A stretch of 57,729 nucleotides of DNA from a virus. Shown here piece after piece: positions 1 through 8,445 of this stretch (position 1 is its first letter; the number at the start of each line of letters is the position of its first letter). The stretch spans positions 1 through 57,729 of IMG/VR virus record IMGVR_UViG_3300042465_001383. The stretch is one strand, 5' to 3'. The position numbers and the translations under genes were made by a program. The notes beneath the pieces are model-generated. The model did not search any database. It had not been told where the DNA came from and saw nothing but the letters and a program-made list of their open reading frames with translations.

Positions 1-33
1 AGAAGCATTTGGTGCTATTGTAATCTTAGTCAT
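1..33 (-). CDS. Fibre-like protein, N-terminal fragment cut by window edge
   Basis: An ATG at 33 opens a minus-strand frame that reads MTKITIAPNAS and runs off the left end. It starts just inside the end of the HNH gene (8-base overlap), in the middle of a fibre gene run. N-termini of this kind are common in phage fibre or repeat proteins, so a further tail fibre is the likely identity. Only 11 residues are visible, so this rests mainly on position. Confidence 0.4.
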   Translation of the reverse strand, partial: MTKITIAPNAS

Positions 34-454
34 GTATTCCACCATGTAGTTGGATGTACTGGATAGCCCTCGCCATAGTCGCAACGGACTCGTCTAGGTT
101 GTCTATCGCAAGATTGCATCTGGTGCAAAGTAGTCCGCGCAACCTGCCCGTCTTGTGGTTGTGGTCAACGCAAAGAACATCGAACTTTCCATTGCAAATC
201 TCACACTTGCCACCAAGAAGGTTGTACCTGTCTAGATACTCTTCGTAGGTAATGGCGATGTTCTGCCTAGCCCAGATAACCTCTCGTATTTTTCCACTCT
301 GCTTCTCTTTGCCATAGAACAGCTTGCGTTTTTTGTTCAAGCAGTCTTTGCATTGTGGCTTAACACCACTGGGCCGTTCTGGCCTTTTGTGGTAGTCGCT
401 GTGAGGCTTAGTGATGCCGCACCCGTTACAGAGTTTATGCTTCATCTTTTCCAT
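26..454 (-). CDS. HNH endonuclease, endonuclease VII-like
   Basis: A 142-residue protein with an N-terminal pair of CxxC motifs (CNGC, CKDC) followed by the recombination endonuclease VII-type core: CEIC, then DHNHKTG, then CTRC. This fold binds one structural zinc and cuts branched or specific DNA using the histidines of the DHNHKTG segment. The ATG at 454 is preferred over a TTG at 469 because it overlaps the stop of the upstream fibre gene as TGATG. Its position between two fibre genes is typical of a free-standing homing-type endonuclease, but a true resolvase role cannot be excluded. Confidence 0.85.
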   Translation of the reverse strand: MEKMKHKLCNGCGITKPHSDYHKRPERPSGVKPQCKDCLNKKRKLFYGKEKQSGKIREVIWARQNIAITYEEYLDRYNLLGGKCEICNGKFDVLCVDHNHKTGRLRGLLCTRCNLAIDNLDESVATMARAIQYIQLHGGIHD

Positions 455-1959
455 CAAACAACAGTCCAAACTGATCCACTGGGGATGGTTACAACAACGC
501 CGCCGTTGATCGTCACAGGCCCAGCGGTCATAGCATTGTTTCCCGCCGTGATGGTATAGCTGGCCGTTACGGTCTGGCCGTTCTCGAAGAATATTGCGTC
601 ACTTCCGCCACCCGTAGCGCCCCCACCAACGCTGCCCCACGCGGTGCCGCTGTAGCCCTCAAACTTGCCAACTGTTGTGTTGAAGCGGAAGTAGCCAGCG
701 GCAGGAGAACCATCGCGGTTACCTGTAGTGCTGGCGGGAATAACCGCCGACCCAATCGAAGATGTCCTGACCACGCGGCTGTCGATCTGGGTCTGAATGG
801 CGCTCGTAACGCCGGAAACGTAGCCCAGTTCTGTGTCCGTGGTGGCCGACACCGCAACCTTGCCGGAGGCGTTTGAGATGACCGCCCTAGAGGCCGTCAG
901 GTCGCTTCCTGTGATGGTCGTGGCCGCGCCCGTGATGGTGGCCTGCGCCCCAAGGTTTGTCCGCGCCGTGGGGGCGTCCGAGGCCCCTGTGCCGCCATCC
1001 GCAACCGCGAGGTCGGTGATCCCAGAGATTGTGCCGCCATTGATGGTGGGAGATGTCAGCGTCTTGTTGGTCAGGGTCTGGCTGCCCGTCAGGGTGACGA
1101 CCGTGCCGTCAATGCTGAACGTAGTGCCTGTCAGGGTCAGGCCCGTGCCAGCCGAGTAGACCGCAGTTTCCGCCATCAGCGCAAACGTGATGTTTGTCGT
1201 GCCGAAGGTAATGGTGCCAGCCGTGTTGCAGACATAAAGCTGGCCTGCGTAGGTGCCTTGGCTGACGAAGAAAGCATCGCCCTGCCCAAGGGCTGTGGGG
1301 CTGGACGGCGCATAGGTGTTGGCGTCCGTGGCGCGGGTCATCACCCAGTTGGTGCTGACAGAGCCGACATCCGTCACGGTGTAGACGCCGTTGGTGGTCT
1401 GGTTGACAGACTGGTTTACCAAGATGCGGTCGGCCACAGACGCCGTGACGCCGCCAATAACCAGTGCCGCCTGCGTCCCAGAGTTTGTCAACGTGGCCCC
1501 GACACCCGCAGTGCCGTTGTTGTAGGTGGCGGTCAGCGTTGCGATTGTCGCAGCCCGAACGGGCGCGTGGTAGTGGACGCCAGCCGCCGCAATGGTATCA
1601 ACGTATTCCTTGGTGGCCGCTTGAAGACCCACTGACGGGTTGGCGTTCAGGAGAAGCGCCCCCGTCATGGTGCCGCCAGCCCTTTGCAGCGCCCCATCGG
1701 CCAAGATGCCCTGCGCCGCCGTGGCGTAGGCAGTTGCGTTGGTGGTCGCGGCAGTGCCAAGGCCAAGGTTGGCCCGCGAAGTGATTACGCTATCGACATC
1801 GGAAAGGTTGTTGGCAGACCGCAGGAAGCCCGAAAACGAAAAGTCCTGCATTTGGTTTAGGGTGACCCTGACCGAGGTTCCGGCCTGAACGGCTTCAAAC
1901 AGTTCATTGCCGTCAAGCCCGATGGCAGCGGGGAGGTTTGGGATTTGAATAGATGCCAT
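454..1959 (-). CDS. Tail fibre protein
   Basis: 501 residues, low in charged residues and rich in Ala, Gly, Thr and Asn, with fibre-type repeats such as NLSDVDSVITSRANLGLG and the GGTGASDAPTARTNLGA segment that recurs in phage fibres. The first 37 residues match the start of the next upstream protein (2040-2564) at 28 positions, so they probably form a shared virion-attachment module, with the rest forming the exposed shaft and tip. The C-terminus (SGSVWTVV) is followed immediately by the HNH gene. No chaperone or catalytic domain is visible. Confidence 0.8.
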   Translation of the reverse strand: MASIQIPNLPAAIGLDGNELFEAVQAGTSVRVTLNQMQDFSFSGFLRSANNLSDVDSVITSRANLGLGTAATTNATAYATAAQGILADGALQRAGGTMTGALLLNANPSVGLQAATKEYVDTIAAAGVHYHAPVRAATIATLTATYNNGTAGVGATLTNSGTQAALVIGGVTASVADRILVNQSVNQTTNGVYTVTDVGSVSTNWVMTRATDANTYAPSSPTALGQGDAFFVSQGTYAGQLYVCNTAGTITFGTTNITFALMAETAVYSAGTGLTLTGTTFSIDGTVVTLTGSQTLTNKTLTSPTINGGTISGITDLAVADGGTGASDAPTARTNLGAQATITGAATTITGSDLTASRAVISNASGKVAVSATTDTELGYVSGVTSAIQTQIDSRVVRTSSIGSAVIPASTTGNRDGSPAAGYFRFNTTVGKFEGYSGTAWGSVGGGATGGGSDAIFFENGQTVTASYTITAGNNAMTAGPVTINGGVVVTIPSGSVWTVV

Positions 1960-2039
1960 CAGATCAGTCCTGCCATTGGGGCTTCTGCGTCACCATACAA
2001 CAAACACTGGTGGCTGTCACGGTTCTGTTCGGGTGTCCC

Positions 2040-2564
2040 TTACGAAGAGACGCCCTTGATGATGGCGAAGTTGACAATGGGGGTGTCAGACGCAGTGCCA
2101 GCAACTGATGCCATCGTAATTTCAAAAGAGGTGGATGCCGTAATGGCGCTGACGGACGCCACATAGGTGTTTGTGGCCCCACGCACAGACAGCACCACGG
2201 TGTCGGTGGCCGAGATGCCTGTGTTTGGTACGGTGAAGGAAAAATACGTCCCAACCACGGCTGACGCGGTAAAAAGCGTGATGGCCCCAGTCTTCTTGGC
2301 CGAAGTTGTCGGGGTTTGTGTTGTGCGGCTGGTCAATTGCGTGACAGCCACACCAGCGCCCGTGGCATAGCCCACACCGCCCGAACCTGTGGACAAGATG
2401 CTGGTTGATGCCGTGACGGTGGTAAAAACCCCAGAAGAAGCTGAAGCCGCAATGATCTGGCTTAGGCTGACCTTGACAGAAGACCCGCTCTGGACAGCTT
2501 CAAATAGTTCAGTCCCCGACAATCCAACGGCAGCGGGGAGGTTGGGTATCTGTATCGACGCCAT
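2040..2564 (-). CDS. Short fibre-like protein sharing the fibre N-terminal module
   Basis: 174 residues. Residues 1-37 (MASIQIPNLPAAVGLSG onward) duplicate the attachment module of the 501-residue fibre, after which the sequence diverges into a short Thr/Ser/Val-rich beta-type domain. The shared start and opposite ends suggest two appendage proteins docking to the same virion site, or one acting as adaptor for the other. The start overlaps the stop of the upstream gene as TAATG. Confidence 0.7.
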   Translation of the reverse strand: MASIQIPNLPAAVGLSGTELFEAVQSGSSVKVSLSQIIAASASSGVFTTVTASTSILSTGSGGVGYATGAGVAVTQLTSRTTQTPTTSAKKTGAITLFTASAVVGTYFSFTVPNTGISATDTVVLSVRGATNTYVASVSAITASTSFEITMASVAGTASDTPIVNFAIIKGVSS

Positions 2565-3070
2565 TAGATCGGTCCTGTCTCTGGAACTGTCGTGTTATCA
2601 TACGGCACATCTGCCACAGTTTCCAGCGGCGCGGTTTGTGCTGCGGGATCGGTACCAGGCTGTTCGTTTAAGCTGCCATTGGCAAAACCAGTTTGCTGCG
2701 TGACGCGGTTGTTGTCGTTTTCGGTGATACGGAAATCACCGCCAGGCACGGTGATGCCCGTCTTGGCGTTGACCGTGCTGCCCTGCGTCATGCGGTAATC
2801 CGTCTCCGCCTGAATGAAGTATTCGGGGCGGGCGTTCATAATTACGGGCGGATCGGCGGGCAGTACGATGGCGCGAAGCTGTTGCTGCGGCGTGTCCATG
2901 CAGGGATCGCACACCAAGATGCGCTTGTTGATCAGCGCAGCGCCAGCCCAGTCGAACTGCCACGACAGGTCCACATGGTTATACCGCCCCCCACACCGAT
3001 CACATATGGCGTGGGCCTGCGGGTTCTTTGTGCTTGTCCTTGCCTTACCAGACCGCGATGCGTAGCTCAT
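2564..3070 (-). CDS. Conserved phage protein with CxxC pair
   Basis: 168 residues starting MSYASRSGKAR. The frame extends further upstream, but the ATG at 3070 overlaps the adaptor stop as ATGA, so that start is chosen. It carries a small zinc-ribbon-like unit (CDRCGGRY near residue 25 and CDPC about 35 residues later) followed by a proline-rich and polar tail. Proteins of this pattern sit next to neck genes in many phages, but I know no established function. Translational coupling to the adaptor gene suggests a virion or assembly role. Confidence 0.65.
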   Translation of the reverse strand: MSYASRSGKARTSTKNPQAHAICDRCGGRYNHVDLSWQFDWAGAALINKRILVCDPCMDTPQQQLRAIVLPADPPVIMNARPEYFIQAETDYRMTQGSTVNAKTGITVPGGDFRITENDNNRVTQQTGFANGSLNEQPGTDPAAQTAPLETVADVPYDNTTVPETGPI

Positions 3071-3747
3071 CGGAAGTAGCCCCCGATCATTGGGCTGATG
3101 TAGGTGTTGACGGCTTCCACGTCTTGATCTGCGGCGATCTGGTAGCTCTCGTCGGCCTGCGCCTTTAGCGCCACGGCCATCTGAGGCTGCCAGATGCGGG
3201 CCAGACGGTAGGCCAGACCATCCGCAAAGCATTCCAGCCAGCGGTAGGGAATTTCTACATTTTCGCCATTTTGCAGGTTGGCGTCTTGGACCTGCCGGAC
3301 GCGATAATACTTCAGGGTCGTGGCCGAGGAGCCGTCCGGCACGGGCCACAGCGTGATCGTGGGCGAGATCAGGCGGTCAAACCAGTACGATGTGGGGAAG
3401 CCCTGCTGGGTCTTGTTGGGGTAGGAAGCGTATTCCGTGCGCGAGATCGGCATAATCACGCGGTCAGGCCCGCTGTCCGTGGTCGTGTAGGCGTCCAGCA
3501 CCATGATAGTGTTTCCATCAACGGCGTAGGTGGTCTGGCCCTGTATTAGCGGCTCCGTGACCAGATCAACGGCCCAGAGGTTGACCCCTTGGTTCGACCA
3601 CCGCGACAGCATCATGTTTGTCGCCATGCGGGCGCTTTCCATATGCTCTTGCAGCACCGCAGCCGGACGGACCCCGATGTTCTGGTAGGCATACAGGACA
3701 ATTTCGCCCAGCGCCGGATTGAACGCATATGTGCCGCTGGTGGTCAT
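3067..3747 (-). CDS. Head-to-tail adaptor, P22 gp4-like
   Basis: 226 residues. The N-terminal helical region (ALGEIVLYAYQNIG, then HMESARMATNMMLSRWSNQG) followed by a middle beta region with LWPVPDG matches the pattern of P22 gp4-type packaged-DNA stabilisation or neck proteins, which form a ring below the portal. A second adaptor-like protein is encoded at 54933-55673. A 14-codon leader-like frame just upstream (MRYAVLKSMEVLIR) overlaps the start as ATGA; it is probably a remnant left by the neighbouring HNH insertion rather than a gene. Confidence 0.7.
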   Translation of the reverse strand: MTTSGTYAFNPALGEIVLYAYQNIGVRPAAVLQEHMESARMATNMMLSRWSNQGVNLWAVDLVTEPLIQGQTTYAVDGNTIMVLDAYTTTDSGPDRVIMPISRTEYASYPNKTQQGFPTSYWFDRLISPTITLWPVPDGSSATTLKYYRVRQVQDANLQNGENVEIPYRWLECFADGLAYRLARIWQPQMAVALKAQADESYQIAADQDVEAVNTYISPMIGGYFR

Positions 3748-3755
3748 CTGATCAA

Positions 3756-3770
3756 CACTTCCATGCTTTT
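3756..3770. repeat. Left direct repeat flanking the HNH gene
   Basis: CACTTCCATGCTTTT on the plus strand. It matches 14 of 15 bases of the copy at 4277-4291 on the other side of the HNH gene. The two copies delimit a segment of about 520 bases that contains the whole HNH frame. Confidence 0.75.
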
Positions 3771-3787
3771 AAGGACAGCGTAACGCA

Positions 3788-4285
3788 TTACTGAACCCTC
3801 CACTTTCCCACAATTTCACCAGTCTTACGCATCTCTGTTAGCCTTGATTGTGCTAAATCCTGAAAGTTTTGATTTCTTGCAGCGTCCGTGATGCACGGGT
3901 GCAGTCTACCATGTTCTGCAGCAGAAAGAATGCGAAGATTTCCCCAGTGGTTGTTTTGATGGTCCCCATCCATGTGGTCAACTTGCGACCCCTCAAACAG
4001 TTCGCCGACAAAGGCCTGTGCCACAAGCCGATGAACCAAAAACGATTTGCAACAAACGTTTCTAGGCGATCCATCGCGTAGCTTAACTTCAACATAAGGC
4101 AAAGTTCTACCTGTCGCTGAACGTTTTTTGACAGACAAAAGCATGATTTTTTCTGGAACAGGAACCATGCTGCCTGATCTGCCACGACGAAAGCGCGCCA
4201 AAGATTTGACGCGACCGTGATCGCTTACAGCATAGCGGCCATCATAACCATGAATTGGCACCCAGCGTTCGTCTAGCAGTTCCAT
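3788..4285 (-). CDS. HNH homing endonuclease with NUMOD4-type N-terminus
   Basis: 165 residues. The start (ERWVPIHGYDGRYAVSDHGRVKSL) is a NUMOD4-type DNA-binding motif and the core (LVHRLVAQAFVG, then QVDHMDGDHQNNHWGNLR) is a classical HNH nuclease module with the DHMDGD and N-N-NL pattern. Such proteins are free-standing homing endonucleases. The start codon lies inside the 3' end of the 84-residue gene upstream and the gene is bracketed by near-identical 15-base repeats, which points to insertion as a mobile unit. Confidence 0.9.
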   Translation of the reverse strand: MELLDERWVPIHGYDGRYAVSDHGRVKSLARFRRGRSGSMVPVPEKIMLLSVKKRSATGRTLPYVEVKLRDGSPRNVCCKSFLVHRLVAQAFVGELFEGSQVDHMDGDHQNNHWGNLRILSAAEHGRLHPCITDAARNQNFQDLAQSRLTEMRKTGEIVGKWRVQ

Positions 4286-4527
4286 GCTTTTCTTGCCTTT
4301 CTCAGCCTGCTGTTTGGATCATCAGCAGCATCTGGGAACATCTTAGCTTGTCCGGCGCTCCTAGCACAGAAAGACTTCTTGCGGGCAGCGTCTTTTTCGG
4401 TCTTGGGTGACGGCGCAGGCGGTTTTAGGTTGTGGCCCTGCGCCTTGGCCGATGCCCTGCCTTTGGCGTTTAGGCCTCCAGCAGGGTTTTGTCCTTCTTT
4501 ACGGGTCCAAGCTGGGGTCTTCGCCAT
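4273..4527 (-). CDS. Small basic phage protein, DUF6321-like
   Basis: 84 residues, strongly basic, beginning MAKTPAWTRKEGQNPAGG and carrying KTEKDAARKKSFCARS and a final RKAWNC. This matches my recollection of the DUF6321 family of small phage proteins, function unknown. Its 3' end was apparently rewritten by the HNH insertion: recombination across the flanking repeats would give the ending AWKC and a TGA directly before the adaptor gene. Confidence 0.65.
   Translation of the reverse strand: MAKTPAWTRKEGQNPAGGLNAKGRASAKAQGHNLKPPAPSPKTEKDAARKKSFCARSAGQAKMFPDAADDPNSRLRKARKAWNC
4277..4291. repeat. Right direct repeat flanking the HNH gene
   Basis: CAGTTCCATGCTTTT on the plus strand, differing at one base from the left copy. 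It covers the last codons of the DUF6321-like gene and the first codons of the HNH gene. Confidence 0.75.
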
Positions 4528-4756
4528 TCTTCACCGCCAATCCCATTGCTGCAAGAGCATCAAGGCCATTCATGCCTACAACCACATTAACACGATCTGG
4601 CTGTGCTTGGATAGGATCAGATGTCGTGTAACCATCCAGTGGCCCAGAAGCTACCTGATAGTCGGTTGTGCCATCCGTCCAGATCGGCGCAGTGGCCGGA
4701 TCAACATTGGGATCGGTAAAGGTAGGCGGGCAAGCTATCGTTGTGACTTCCATCAA
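4499..4756 (-). CDS. Hypothetical virion-region protein
   Basis: 85 residues, acidic and proline-rich, with the segment VNVVVGMNGLDALAAMGL. It overlaps the stop of the large upstream structural gene by four bases and runs 29 bases into the next gene, so it belongs to the same operon. No domain is recognised; by location it is probably a minor virion or assembly protein. Confidence 0.6.
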   Translation of the reverse strand: MMEVTTIACPPTFTDPNVDPATAPIWTDGTTDYQVASGPLDGYTTSDPIQAQPDRVNVVVGMNGLDALAAMGLAVKNGEDPSLDP

Positions 4757-6456
4757 TAAGCCCCTGTTTCGCCGTTGACCCAGCTTTCGGTAGATGTGAT
4801 CTGCCCGTCCGTGAGGTTAGCCCCGAAGCGCACGATCAGGCTGTAGAGGCGACCATTGAATGGGTTTGATGTTCCTGCGCGGCGACCAATGTAGATCGGA
4901 TAAGCGAGGAAGTTTCCTGTGCCTTGTGACGTTGTATCTGTTACCAATTGAATGCCGTTTGATCGCAAAATAGAAGAAGGCGCTACAATATCCCCAAGGC
5001 CAGTTAAAACATTAGTTGATGGAGCCGGTATGCCTCCGGCTGTAGCATTAGCTGATGATGTGCCTCTGCTAGAAAAAGTTGCTCCTGATAAAGCAAGGGA
5101 AGGGAAACGAAAGCCAAATATCCCCGGCTGTGAGGTTCCGTCACCAAGTTCTACCAGCATTCCAGAAGCAGAGTCACTCAGCTTCCGCGCCCCAGCAAAC
5201 ACCTGCGCCTTGTTGATGCCCGGTGTGATCGTGGGTGTGACCATGCCGTCATCCACGCCGTCAAAGGCAAGGTAGGATGCAGACTGAACGCCAGCCTGCG
5301 TTACTTCGTACTGCGACACGACCTTCTGGTAGGCTGTGGCTGTGGTAGAAGCTTCAAATTGTGGTCTACCAAGCAAGAAGGAGCCACTAGCTGCCGTGAC
5401 TCGCCACTCGATGTTTGCAATTAGTGACCCGCCAGCAGGTGCCGAAACAAGCGTGTAGATACGCCCAGTGCCAAAGACTACGCTTGTCGTGCTAGTGAAG
5501 CCGCTTACGGCAGAAAAAGCCCCCGTCGACGGATCAATAGATGCGACGTGAGTGGCACCAAACCCCGTAGCGCCGTTCTCAAACACGACGTTGATGTTTG
5601 GTGTCGCACTCTCAAGATAGAACGACAGAGCGTAAGGCTGACCACTCGTCAATCCTGACCGAGATTGCCTGATGCCGCCATTTGCAGATGTGACAGTAAT
5701 TAGGCCAAGACCAAAGGCGTATGGGCTGGTCGTGTTGGTGCGGGTCGACGTGCCTAAGACTGCTGCCGCCCACGGAGATACAGTGAAGTTTTCCGTCTGC
5801 AACAGCAGATTGCGTGTCCCCGTGATGGGGTTGATCCCGTAAATAGGACGCTGCGTGGAGGTGGCTTGTGTGGCGTGGTTGCCTGCGAGGAGTTTGACGG
5901 AGATGTTGTCGATAGTGGCTGTAACAGCCCCACCGTAAAATTCCACACCGCGTGCCGTGATGGCCCCACCCAGAACCAGCACCGACTTTCGGCCTGCGGC
6001 CATCGCCGCGCCCGTCAATTCCGCGTATGTCGTGAAATTACCACCCACTGTGATACGCAAAGCGCCAGATGTGTAACTTACAACGTCAAAGTCCACCCGA
6101 TACCATCGGCCAGAAACCGAGGTTACTGCCCCACCATACACACTTCCAGACGTTGATGCTGCTACCGCCTGTCCGCCTGTAATCGTCCACCCTGATGTAA
6201 TCGTCCACCCAGTCCCAGTCGCAAAATCACCATTCGTGACCAACTCAGACCCAAGCACCAGCCCCTGAGACTTATCCAGCATCAAGCCGACAGTCTGGTT
6301 GGGGCCAGTTACAGGCGTGGTTCCTGCGCTGTCCTGAAACAGTGTGGTTAGGTCAGAGGGGTCGTACCAAGCGCCCGGTTCTGAAGCTGCAAAGAGGGAA
6401 GCGGGGGACGAAGATGCCCCACCGCGCACAAGGTTCATGCCAATCCCTACAAACAT
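4753..6456 (-). CDS. Large virion protein with lectin-like domains
   Basis: 567 residues. The opening (EPGAWYDPSDLTTLFQDSAG) is a motif common at the start of phage structural proteins. It is followed by a region with the look of a carbohydrate-binding jelly roll (residues about 65-190, LVTNGDFATGTGWTIT), a second such region (about 215-375) and a concanavalin/LamG-like C-terminal part (about 395-560, YLAFDGVDDGM through NGRLYSLIVRFG). It probably forms a receptor- or glycan-binding appendage. The domain calls are by sequence pattern only. Confidence 0.65.
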   Translation of the reverse strand: MFVGIGMNLVRGGASSSPASLFAASEPGAWYDPSDLTTLFQDSAGTTPVTGPNQTVGLMLDKSQGLVLGSELVTNGDFATGTGWTITSGWTITGGQAVAASTSGSVYGGAVTSVSGRWYRVDFDVVSYTSGALRITVGGNFTTYAELTGAAMAAGRKSVLVLGGAITARGVEFYGGAVTATIDNISVKLLAGNHATQATSTQRPIYGINPITGTRNLLLQTENFTVSPWAAAVLGTSTRTNTTSPYAFGLGLITVTSANGGIRQSRSGLTSGQPYALSFYLESATPNINVVFENGATGFGATHVASIDPSTGAFSAVSGFTSTTSVVFGTGRIYTLVSAPAGGSLIANIEWRVTAASGSFLLGRPQFEASTTATAYQKVVSQYEVTQAGVQSASYLAFDGVDDGMVTPTITPGINKAQVFAGARKLSDSASGMLVELGDGTSQPGIFGFRFPSLALSGATFSSRGTSSANATAGGIPAPSTNVLTGLGDIVAPSSILRSNGIQLVTDTTSQGTGNFLAYPIYIGRRAGTSNPFNGRLYSLIVRFGANLTDGQITSTESWVNGETGAY

Positions 6457-6457
6457 C

Positions 6458-6721
6458 TCAGTACAGAGCCACGATGCTGGTTGCAGTGGTGCCAGTGGCG
6501 TAGATGCGGGTCACTTGAATGGGCAGCAACGTGCCACCCTGAACGCCCACGAACAGGACGGAAGAGCCACCATCGGCCATATCAACGGTGAGGTTGCCAG
6601 CCGCGCCAATGTAAAGCGCACGGGTGGGCTGAACGTAGATGGTAGCATCGCTGGTGGTTACCGCAGAGGCGCGGTGGGCCGACACCGTGGCGTCAGCGGA
6701 AAGATATGCGGCGGTTGCCAT
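6458..6721 (-). CDS. Spike base protein, RCAP_rcc01079-like
   Basis: 87 residues with the family pattern: RALYIGAAGNLTVDMADG, then LLPIQVTRIYATGTTAT. The named family comes from the Rhodobacter capsulatus gene transfer agent, where the protein forms the base of head spikes. Here it sits beside capsid genes and directly before the lectin-like protein, which could be the spike it anchors. The match is from memory of the family, not a search. Confidence 0.7.
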   Translation of the reverse strand: MATAAYLSADATVSAHRASAVTTSDATIYVQPTRALYIGAAGNLTVDMADGGSSVLFVGVQGGTLLPIQVTRIYATGTTATSIVALY

Positions 6722-6768
6722 TTTGTCGTCTCCTGTGAGATGGAAGGGGCCGTTAAGCCCCCCCTCTA

Positions 6769-6945
6769 TTACTTCACTTTGGCGGCGGCTGCCGACATCA
6801 ATGGCATACCATGAACGGCCTGACCACCAACGACATTCTTGCTGCCAGTGGTGACGTGGGCGCTGGTATCTTCCGACTTAGAAGGTTTCCCCACCGAAAC
6901 GGTGGTGTTGACCTTCATCGCGGGCTTTTTGTTACCTACACGCAT
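6769..6945 (-). CDS. Small hypothetical protein, 58 residues
   Basis: Starts MRVGNKKPAMKVNTTVSVG and ends AAAAKVK. The ATG overlaps the stop of the upstream gene (TGATG), indicating translational coupling inside the capsid operon. Basic N-terminus, small polar body, no recognised domain. A GC hairpin (GGGGC-TTAAC-GGCCCC) lies in the gap before the next gene. Confidence 0.6.
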   Translation of the reverse strand: MRVGNKKPAMKVNTTVSVGKPSKSEDTSAHVTTGSKNVVGGQAVHGMPLMSAAAAKVK

Positions 6946-7403
6946 CAGGGCAGATCGTGCGCTTGGATGTAACGTACGGTGATCGTACCAACGCCAGTGC
7001 CAGTGTTGGCTGACAAGACAAAGATGCGCTTGTCGGTGGTGCCAATGTCATCCCAGTTTGCGGTGCGCGTTGCGTCCGTGCCTGGGTTCAGGGCAACCAA
7101 ACCAATGGCGCTGCCTGCACCGCCAACAACAAGTTCAGTTGCAGTGGCGCTTGTGCCAATGCTAAACGTGGTCGTTGCGCCGTTCCAAACCGTGGTGACC
7201 AGCATCTGGATGTTCAGGACGTGGCTGTTGGCCGGAAGCACAATGGTTGTACCCAGCGCGGTAGCGGTCAAAGCTTGGGTGATCGGGTAGGTCTGCGCCA
7301 TGACGACCGAGCCAACGTTCTTAACGTCTTGGCCGAGGGTGGTGCCGGAGGTGTTGAGGATGTTGCCCGCGCGGATGGGGCCAGTGAACGTAGTCTTACC
7401 CAT
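6945..7403 (-). CDS. Probable head decoration or fibre-like virion protein
   Basis: 152 residues from the ATG at 7403 (MGKTTFTGPIRAGN). Thr/Ala/Val-rich beta-type sequence with VVMAQTYPIT and a C-terminal TITVRYIQAHDLP. Proteins with this start are frequent immediately downstream of phage major capsid genes and are usually called decoration or hypothetical virion proteins. An upstream in-frame ATG at 7433 is less likely, since its first ten residues (MRPHRAKEPN) do not fit the family start. Confidence 0.6.
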   Translation of the reverse strand: MGKTTFTGPIRAGNILNTSGTTLGQDVKNVGSVVMAQTYPITQALTATALGTTIVLPANSHVLNIQMLVTTVWNGATTTFSIGTSATATELVVGGAGSAIGLVALNPGTDATRTANWDDIGTTDKRIFVLSANTGTGVGTITVRYIQAHDLP

Positions 7404-7492
7404 GTTGGGTTCCTTTGCACGATGTGGCCGCACTGTCTGTGCAAGGTCCGCTGGGCGCGGTCAGGGCGGCAATAAGACCCAGAAGGAAAGAA

Positions 7493-7508
7493 GGGGGCCG
7501 AAGCCCCC
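7493..7508 (-). terminator. Terminator-like hairpin after the capsid gene
   Basis: Six G-C pairs (GGGGGC / GCCCCC) closed by a TTCG tetraloop, followed on the minus strand by a pyrimidine-rich TTCTTTCCTTCT. It starts 14 bases after the major capsid stop and probably reduces read-through into the downstream minor genes. Confidence 0.65.
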
Positions 7509-7521
7509 TCCATTTAGTTGT

Positions 7522-8433
7522 TTACGAGGGGGTTGAGCCAAAGATGGAGCGCCAGTTATAGTATGCGAACGAGTAACGCTCGTAGCCTTTAACCAACAAG
7601 TTATCTGTGACAAAATCCACCTGCATATCTGTTTCAAACTTTACGCGCTCCATATATGAAAGCCCGTCAATGTTTGTCAGAAGGAACCAAGCCGATGCCG
7701 AAGTGAAGAAGTCGTTCACCATGTAGCCCTCTGGCAGACCGCCAGCGGTGGACATGATCGCGTTCACATCGTTGTCAGCAGTGCCAGGGCGCAGTTCCGT
7801 CTTTGTCAGGCGGATTGCCACTGGTTCCAGTTGCGGCGGGACAATCAACTTCCGGCCACGGGCGAAGACCTTCAGGCCTGCCTGATCTTTGAAGTTGGTA
7901 CGAATGGAGATCATGCCGTTCAGCAGGGTCGATTCGTTTAGTTCCACTTGGGTCGTGGGGGTGTTCGCAACCGTGCCACCGTCGATGGGGTGTGCGGTCG
8001 AGAGCAGTGCCACACCGTCACCACCGATTGACGCGTTGTAGGTCGTCGCGGTGTTGAAGATGTTTGCCGCGTAGATTTCCTTGGTCTGCTGGAAGCTTTC
8101 GATCAGACCGAGGTTTGACGGCTGGAACTGTGTTTTGTACAGGTTGTCGTCGATGGCCTTGCGAGTGATCGCGTAGCCCAGACCGATTTCGACGTGTTCT
8201 TGGTTGTAGATGTAGCGTTCGCCAGCGCCGTTGTCGAAGGAGGTCTGGCCGCCTTCGGTCTTCAGTTGTGCGAAGCCCAAGAAGCGCATCTCAGCGGTGC
8301 GTTCCAGCGCCATCTTCGAATTGTGCTTGGTGAACATCTTGTCGTACTGAGATGGGATCATCTCGTACTTGCCCTCAATCCCACGGAGGCCGGGGAGCAG
8401 AAGGTCTTTAATCGCAGAAAGATTAACAGCCAT
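7522..8433 (-). CDS. Major capsid protein
   Basis: 303 residues with HK97-fold coat features: a long N-terminal helix region (LSAIKDLLLPGLRGIEGKY), the segment HVEIGLGYAITRKAIDD, the P-domain-like HPIDGG region, LIVPPQLEPVA and a C-terminal LLVKGYERYSFAYYNWR that is typical of Mu gpT-like coats. It follows the decoration-type gene by 12 bases and precedes a terminator, which fits the most highly expressed gene of the phage. Confidence 0.85.
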   Translation of the reverse strand: MAVNLSAIKDLLLPGLRGIEGKYEMIPSQYDKMFTKHNSKMALERTAEMRFLGFAQLKTEGGQTSFDNGAGERYIYNQEHVEIGLGYAITRKAIDDNLYKTQFQPSNLGLIESFQQTKEIYAANIFNTATTYNASIGGDGVALLSTAHPIDGGTVANTPTTQVELNESTLLNGMISIRTNFKDQAGLKVFARGRKLIVPPQLEPVAIRLTKTELRPGTADNDVNAIMSTAGGLPEGYMVNDFFTSASAWFLLTNIDGLSYMERVKFETDMQVDFVTDNLLVKGYERYSFAYYNWRSIFGSTPS

Positions 8434-8445
8434 TTCTTATGCTCC

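Noticed and set aside
26-469. Direct repeats around the first HNH gene, as for the second
   Set aside because: Only a loose resemblance between the two flanks (around TGGAA and ATGA); too weak to call an insertion footprint.
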